Origin: Periplaneta americana
Lineage: Eukaryota > Arthropoda > Insecta > Blattodea > Blattidae
Direction of reading: 5' to 3'
NCBI RefSeq assembly: GCF_040183065.1
Contig: NC_091131.1
Location: forward strand, 17,877,300 to 17,941,299
Length of the DNA: 64,000 nucleotides
This document shows, piece by piece, positions 58,063 to 64,000 of this stretch. Every line of letters starts with the position of its first letter. Within the stretch, counting starts at the first letter, position 1. A program made the translations under genes and the position numbers. Below the pieces are notes generated by a model. The model worked only from the letters and a program-made list of their open reading frames with translations. It was not told where the DNA came from and made no database searches.

Positions 58063-58420
58063 TTACATAATATATTTACGTCATAACACTTGGGGCCTAA
58101 GACAACTGATATTCCTTTTAAAAGGGAAACCGTTTTCAGGTCGTTGCTAGGCAACTTGAAATCCTGCACTTAAAATATGAATTGTAAATCAGCCGCTCGA
58201 TAGGGAGAAGTAGATATTTGCACACGTTATATAATGATCTATTACTGCACATTGTTACATAAAGTGAATCTGTGAGTAATATTTAATTAATTTTTTGAAG
58301 AGGTAACACGGCCACTATCATTTTTGATAAAGCATTGTAGAAGACATTCTCTGTGAAACAAAACGACGGCCGTATAACATTTAACCATTGCCAGATAAAT
58401 AATAGTACATTATGCAACGA
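58063..58420. other. unassigned
   Basis: No coding or repeat feature recognised. Confidence 0.4.
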
Positions 58421-58518
58421 GCCTATAATGGTAGTAATTAAGACGCGAGTATGTTCATGAAATGAGCGCAAGCGAATTTCATAATTCTCATACGAGCGTC
58501 TTAATTACCATTATAGGC
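58421..58518. repeat. 98-bp palindrome
   Basis: GCCTATAATGGTAGTAATTA and its inverse TTAATTACCATTATAGGC bracket a ~43-bp imperfect arm on each side. Probably a small foldback MITE, or one end of a larger element. Confidence 0.75.
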
Positions 58519-59330
58519 AAGTTTCATACGACTTTTTATGCTCGACCATATTTCTAACTTGAAATTATTCATAAGTATTCATGTTATTCTTATCTGACTG
58601 GGGAGCGGAACTGACCTTGTACAATATCTCGAAAATTGTGAGATGTGCGCAGACGCGAAAGTATTGATTTTTTCCTAGAAACAAATGTCGGCATTGACCT
58701 TGATATAATCTAGAGAGTAAAATAAACATTAATCTTGATATAACCTTGAAATTGATTTAGACATTGAAAAACGAGGTGACAAATTGAACTTATTTGAATA
58801 TTATTTACAATTAACGCTAATTATTATAGTAACAGAACATAACCTTCTGCGACAGTATTGGATTTCCAGCCTCCGTGACGCTTCGCTAGCTGTCTTTCGA
58901 TTGCATATCCGAGAATAATCGATACTTGCGCTCTCATATTGCTACAATGGTGTTTTCTGATTGGTGGAACACCTGAACTTTAATGAATAGGTGTACTTTA
59001 ATGAGGTCCATTAAAGGGCTGCTACCAGGTGTATAATAATTACTACATTTCGGCATGGTCGAACATAAAAGTATGTAAGAATGTACGGCAACAATTAATA
59101 AGGAAGCATGTAGAACGATGAAACGAAGGTGTTGTTGAACGGAGAGAATATCCAAATGTAACAAAATTTACAGGTTTCTAATAGTATTATTACTCTATTA
59201 GCCATACCGTGCGTTGCGTTGCACTTGTTACCAGAAATATTCAAGTTACAGTTTTATTATTAGTAACAGGATAAATCGTTTATGTTCCATGGACAAAAAT
59301 AAATTAAAACGTAGTAAAATTAGCACTTTA
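58519..59330. other. unassigned, with an inverted pair at its ends
   Basis: TTTTTATGCTCGACCAT (58535-58551) is mirrored by ATGGTCGAACATAAAA (59055-59070), so an element of about 550 bp is possible. No coding feature. Confidence 0.4.
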
Positions 59331-59331
59331 T

Positions 59332-60320
59332 GGTCCAATTGTATAAAGCTTTCTGACTAAAGATCAACTTTGATCGAAGATCGTAAAGTGAACTGAGTTC
59401 AGACACTTCTTCTATTGTATAAAACTTTTCCGCGATCAAATTACCTTCGTTCAAATGTAATCTAAGTTCACGTGAAAAGAATTTGGCAACATAGCATAAA
59501 CAGTTGAAGTATGTGATGCGCGGGCCATGTTGTACAGGTTTTGTTCAGTGCTGCCAATTTAGTGACTTTAACTCTTTTTCAACGACAATTTATTTTAACT
59601 TTTATATTGCTTAAATAGAGATTTAGCGACCTTTTTAACACCCCATAGAGGCAAAATTTAATCTTTCTTTGTTGATAATGAGAAATCTAGCAACTTTTCA
59701 ATTACTTTTTGGCGACTTTCCGTACACTCTGTTGGAGACACTGGTTTGTTTTGTGCAATGTAAATAATGGCGAACAATAGGAAGAAGATTGACCGTTTTC
59801 CAAATTGTTATCATGTTATGGTGCTTGATACTGCTAAACATAATAAAGCTTTATAAAACGACAATTTTCGTCTAGTAATGCAGTTAATTGAAAATTTATG
59901 AATGTACCTATCATACACATTAATAATTAATGGGTGTTATAAGCATAATATAATTATAGGTTATGTTATTTGATACTGCTGAACACGATATAGCCTTATA
60001 AAATATAAGAATGTTTGTGTATTAAGGCAAGAAATTTAAAACATATATATATATACATACATATATATATATATATATATTAATAGTAATGGTTATTCTT
60101 TTTTGCACAGTCTGCTACTCGTATATTTCAAACAGAAAAGAAATAACTGAACTTGGATCATCTAACTTAATCGGAGAAATTTCTTCAGTCAAAGTTGACT
60201 TTAGTTTGAGACAAATTAATCTCAGATTAGACTTTATACAACATAAAATTCCAAGTTTAGCTAGAACGAGGATCAATTTAACCTCTGATCTAAGAATAAA
60301 TGGTTTATACAATCGGCCCT
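59332..60320. mobile_element. TIR element with GGNCCRATTGTATAAA ends
   Basis: The left end GGTCCAATTGTATAAAG and, inverted, GGGCCGATTGTATAAAC. Sub-terminal TTGTATAAA and GATCAA words recur near both ends. A TA-rich run lies at 60043-60080. The 87-codon frame at 60089-60352 is terminal-repeat sequence, not a gene. Target duplication is unclear. Confidence 0.7.
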
Positions 60321-61065
60321 ATGTAATATGCGTTACAAGAGCGGTATGTTGAAGTTTTCATGTTCGAGGAAAAGTTTGAAAAAGCGAAACGTAGTTGAGC
60401 TTTTTTAATTTCCGAGAATTGAAAGAAAACATACCGCTCGTGTATCGTACATTATTTTGTGCGAAGATTGTTTATTACATATCTGAAAGAGGAATTTCTA
60501 ATTAGTTGCAATGAAATCTCCATCTTGGTTTCTGTTCAATGGCGGCAAATTTGCAAAACAAAAATATCTATCTTCAACATTGTTGCTTTAAAATGTCTTC
60601 TGTGTTTACTATACTCCAGCAGGCCGTGATATACGTCTGTTTTTTCCCCCCAGTCTATGATGAGTCTGGAATCTTGTTGATTTTTTCACGGCTTCCTTAA
60701 TGTTACTTGCATCACGAATGCAATAACTTTAGTGGAGTTGTAGAGTTTACTTAATTTTTTCAAATATTTAAAAACAATAATTAACAGTGCAATTTAAGTG
60801 AAATTGCAGTGGTAAGTTTCCAATTTATAATTATTGCTATATTGAAGGTCTCTAAAAATAATATGTTAAAAGCCTAAAGCAGTAAAATCAATATGTTACT
60901 TAAGCGGTAAGAAGAGGGAAATTGTTATGTGTGTTAGGTTGGGAATACTGAATGTGGAATTTTAAACTTTCCGCGGATTGGTTTTGTGCGGAAACCAAGG
61001 AAATACGCACGATCTCGCACAAATAAAGTTTAAGTAGGGCTATAGATTATCGTGGCTCACTCAAA
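60321..61065. other. unassigned, with a small foldback
   Basis: GAGCGGTATGTT near 60340 is mirrored by AACATACCGCTC near 60430. Nothing else recognised. Confidence 0.4.
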
Positions 61066-62044
61066 TCTATACTAATAATAAATCTGTAGCCAAAATTTTT
61101 CTGGTAATTTTCGATTTTCCAAAAATAATTGGTCCTAACATATATAATTAACCACCCTGAAACCGAAAATCGCTTTTTTGACATTTTTGTATGTCTGTCT
61201 GTCTGTCTGTCTGTCTGTATGTTTGTTACCTTTTCACGCGATAATAGCTGAACCGATTTCGATGAAAATTGGAATAAATTAAGTTCGTTGTAACAGATTT
61301 AGGCTATATGGCATTCAAAATACATTATTTAAAAGGGGGTTATAAGGGGGCCTGAATTAAATAAATCAAAATATCTCGCTTATTATTGATTTTTGTGAAA
61401 AATGTTACAAAACAAAAGTTTCTTTAAAAATCATTTGCGATAAGTTTTATTCTTTGAAAAATTTTGATAGGACTGACATTTAATGAGATAAATGAGTTTT
61501 AAAATTAAAATAACTGCCATCTAAGGCCGTGTAATGAATTAAAAAAACAAATGACTTCGTCTATAAGGGGCCTTGGACAGCAACAATCGAAAGCTATGAA
61601 AGATAGCCTACAGAGAATGTTTTGTATGTGTATGAAGTAATATCGGAAGCTAAATTAACCGATTTGTATAATTAATTATTATTTCACCATTGGAAAGTGT
61701 AGTTTCTCTAGATGGACATAATGCTATAATGTTATTCAGTAACTTCTGAGTGAATTGAGGACAGGTAAGATTAAAATAGCTTCTTATGCACAGAAAACTT
61801 GATAGGCTATTCTGTACATTCGTTTCCTGTATTTCCTAAAATAATTTTTATGACCAAATGAGTGGTCTCTGGATCAAAATGATCGCATATTAATTTTTTA
61901 ATACAATTTAAATTAAGTAACATAATAAAAGATTTATCTTTCTATCAAGCACGAAAGTTCCCTGGATCAAATATCATATTTCAATTATGTAATTACTTTA
62001 TATTTCTTTCTAACGGGTGCAGCGGAGCGCACGGGTACAGCTAG
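61066..62044 (+). mobile_element. non-autonomous Helitron, copy 3 (reference copy)
   Basis: Begins TCTATACTAATAATAAATC after A (61065) and ends GGGTGCAGCGGAGCGCAC (3' hairpin), GGGTACAGCTAG, before T. 979 bp. A (TGTC)n tract lies at 61193-61219. No Rep/helicase ORF, so it depends on an autonomous partner elsewhere. Confidence 0.94.
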
Positions 62045-63090
62045 TTAAGTAATAAAAATGTTGTTGAAAATTCAACATTGAATAAGTTATTACACGTTAA
62101 AGCAGAATGAAACACACGTAGCATGTCACATCACATTAGCGACGAAAGGATATTAATGTTCTAGGCAGGAGCTGACAATCAGAGCTAAGTCTGCGGGGTA
62201 ACAAACTCTTACATTAGAATCGATTGTAACTTTCTGATTCATTAATTCCAGCTTTACAGAGACCCACTTCGATGGGACCGCATGACAAGAACTTGGCACT
62301 TGCGCAGTAGTGTCCTATTTGTGGGGCAGTTCGAAAGCCTCTAGTTTAATCACTGACACTTAACCGAAGCCAGCTAATTTAAAACACGACGGACGTGTTA
62401 CTGAACTCCTCGACTGAATTAGCCGTCGAGAGAGAACACGTGTTGCTTCGTCCCATTGCTTGGGAGAGATAAATTTAGTCCGGTGAAAGGTTTCCTAGAC
62501 ATTAATTACAAACAGAAATTCCTACAAAAATATAAAAGAACAAAAACCGGCTGTTATACCTTATTTTATTTCAAGGAGTGCAGTTCGGTGGCTCCTTTGA
62601 ACACCCACTTACAGATTTATGACTTCCTACACAAACAACTCTGACAATTCCATCCTGTCCCCTCGTCCCAACATTGCACAGTTGCCTCAATCCTGGTGAC
62701 CTTCGAAATTATGCAGTAAAACTGACGGGATTCTTGGAATTCGGAAAAGATGCGACAACTCTGCCTCCACGTGGATTTGAGGGGAGCCTTTCAGTTCTTC
62801 TGAAAGAAGGTTGTGATTGCTTAATAAGAGGAGAAGACAAGATTTCCGTCACAGTAAGGAAGACATTTATTTATGACAACCAATTAGTAGGGGGCAGTAA
62901 AGATCTGTCGGCAAAGTCCTTTCTATGAAACTGCACTCCATGAAATAAAATAAGGTATACTGCATGTCGCAAGCAGGATTTACTTCCGTGTTAAAGAAAG
63001 TATTGTCACATCGATTTCGAGATATTCACGGAAACGAGAGTCAAGCTGTGATAGAAAGAGTGGTGAAGAAAGAATATGATCAGGAAGAGA
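62045..63090. other. unassigned sequence before the R2-like fragment
   Basis: Frames 62456-62644 and 62674-62928 have no domain I can name. The second could be upstream LINE sequence, but no motif supports this. Confidence 0.35.
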
Positions 63091-63094
63091 AAAA

Positions 63095-63185
63095 AATTGG
63101 CTGGGTCACTGGCTGAGAAGAAACTGCCTACCGAAGGATGTACTGGAAGGAATAGTGAACAGGAGAAAAGTTTGAGCTGGAGATA
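63095..63185 (+). pseudogene. short LINE ORF remnant
   Basis: Frame reads WLGHWLRRNCLPKDVLEGIV, NRRKV, then a stop. This is the RRLxWxGHxxRR-type C-terminal block of an APE-class LINE, different from the R2-like frame that follows. Confidence 0.6.
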
Positions 63186-63200
63186 ACACCTCGAACTACT

Positions 63201-63997
63201 GGAAGACATCTACGTGATGAATTGCGAAAGAGATCGTTTGAGTCCTGGTGTCAGTTACCTCATAAGGGGAAAGGTGTAGTCATCTATGAAGAATATCTAA
63301 CAGCCAATTCATGGGTCAGCACCAGAAAGAATTTGTCGTCTTCAGAATATATTAATGCAATCAAGATGTCCTGCAACCTTACTGCAGTGCGCTCCGTTCC
63401 TGGCAGAGCTTTCAGCACGACGCGTTGCCGTCAACCAGGCTGCAACGAGACAGAAACTCTTGGCCACGTGTTGGGCTTTTGTCGGAAAGGAGAGTTATTG
63501 CGTAACAACAGGCATCATAGAGTCCGTGGAGCAATCGCCTGTCTTCTTCGGAACAACGGTTGGGAAGTTCATGAAGAGGTCCACTGTATTTCTGAAGACG
63601 ACTCTCACAGAAGAGCGGATATAATAGCAATAAACAGGCAACAACAAAAGGCTATTATCATAGATCCAACTATACGCATGGAGAGAGATCTAAACCAAGC
63701 TCATCAGGTTGATCAGGAAAAGAGGGCCATTTATGAACCTTGTATTCCCTACCTTAGTGCCAAGTATAACATCCCTCTCTTCAATTGGTCAGCGACAGGT
63801 TTATTTTTTGGTGCTCGGAGTTCTTCACCAAAATTTACATTAATTTTTTAAAACAATTATCAATATCATCTTTCGAAATTCAAAAAATCATCTCTCAAAT
63901 TCTTAAAGATTCCCTGCAGATTATACAATTTCATTTATACCACTCAGAAGCCTTAATTAAGGATATGCTAATTTTAAATAAAATCTTTTATTTATAA
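63201..63997 (+). pseudogene. R2-like LINE C-terminus: zinc knuckle and RLE nuclease
   Basis: The frame from 63222 (209 codons) shows a CX4CX7HX4C knuckle (Cys69, Cys74, His82, Cys87 in CRQPGCNETETLGHVLGFC) and, downstream, RRADIIAI (131-137) and KAIIIDPTIRMERD (143-156), the restriction-like endonuclease region of R2/NeSL-type LINEs. After a stop at 63849-63851 the protein continues in another frame (SISSFEIQKIISQILKDSLQ) to 63997. The reverse transcriptase is absent, so it is a 5'-truncated, frameshifted copy. Its role in life would be target DNA cleavage for insertion. Insertion into 28S rDNA is not implied here. Confidence 0.85.
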
Positions 63998-64000
63998 GTA

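Overview
The window looks like ordinary, repeat-dominated chromosomal DNA from an insect with a large genome. The transposon remnants, tRNA-derived SINEs and Helitrons fit a cockroach or termite (Blattodea, possibly Periplaneta). That is inferred from recognised repeat families, not from a marker gene. Base composition is AT-rich, with no bacterial operons, rRNA or CRISPR.

Only one host gene is well supported: the 5' part of a secreted trypsin-like serine protease on the + strand. Exon 1 (44630-44713) encodes a signal peptide and sits behind a TATA box. Exon 2 (48610-48751) encodes a short propeptide. Exon 3 (52421-52583) encodes the Cys link, the R|IVGG activation site and the catalytic His. 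Splice phases join without error. The exons carrying the catalytic Asp and Ser are not visible before the window ends. Introns 1 and 2 are about 3.9 and 3.7 kb and are filled with repeats.

Layout: 1-2519, 359-bp satellite built of four ~90-bp subunits; 2.7-3.0 kb, SINE; 3.2-3.9 kb, Penelope-like element; 4.1-10.1 kb, TTAA-flanked non-autonomous transposons, LINE copies and two long palindromes; 10.9-13.1 kb, a piggyBac-like MITE, a CR1/Jockey-like LINE end and a TIR transposon with a MADF domain; 13.6-19.0 kb, a second satellite (~137-bp unit, four-unit higher-order period) split by a LINE with a 499-codon reverse transcriptase ORF; 20-26.5 kb, TIR elements, a Helitron and SINEs; 27-29.3 kb, pyrimidine-rich degenerate repeats; 30-33.7 kb, nested LINE fragments; 34.2-35.5 kb, a pogo/Tigger-like transposon broken by a SINE; 36.2-38.9 kb, a TTAA transposon whose internal 168-bp unit has expanded to 13 copies; 40-44.2 kb, microsatellites, a 27-bp minisatellite and LINE copies; 44.6-52.6 kb, the protease gene; 52.7-64 kb, palindromic MITEs, a pentanucleotide array holding a LINE, two Helitrons, MITEs and an R2-like LINE terminus.

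I found no new gene system. The most interesting signals are structural: satellite formation inside a TTAA transposon, two satellites with four-part higher-order repeats, a LINE 3' hairpin supported by covariation, a hammerhead-like motif in a Penelope-like element, a LINE 3' UTR containing a tRNA-like SINE module, and an inverted SINE cluster just upstream of protease exon 3.
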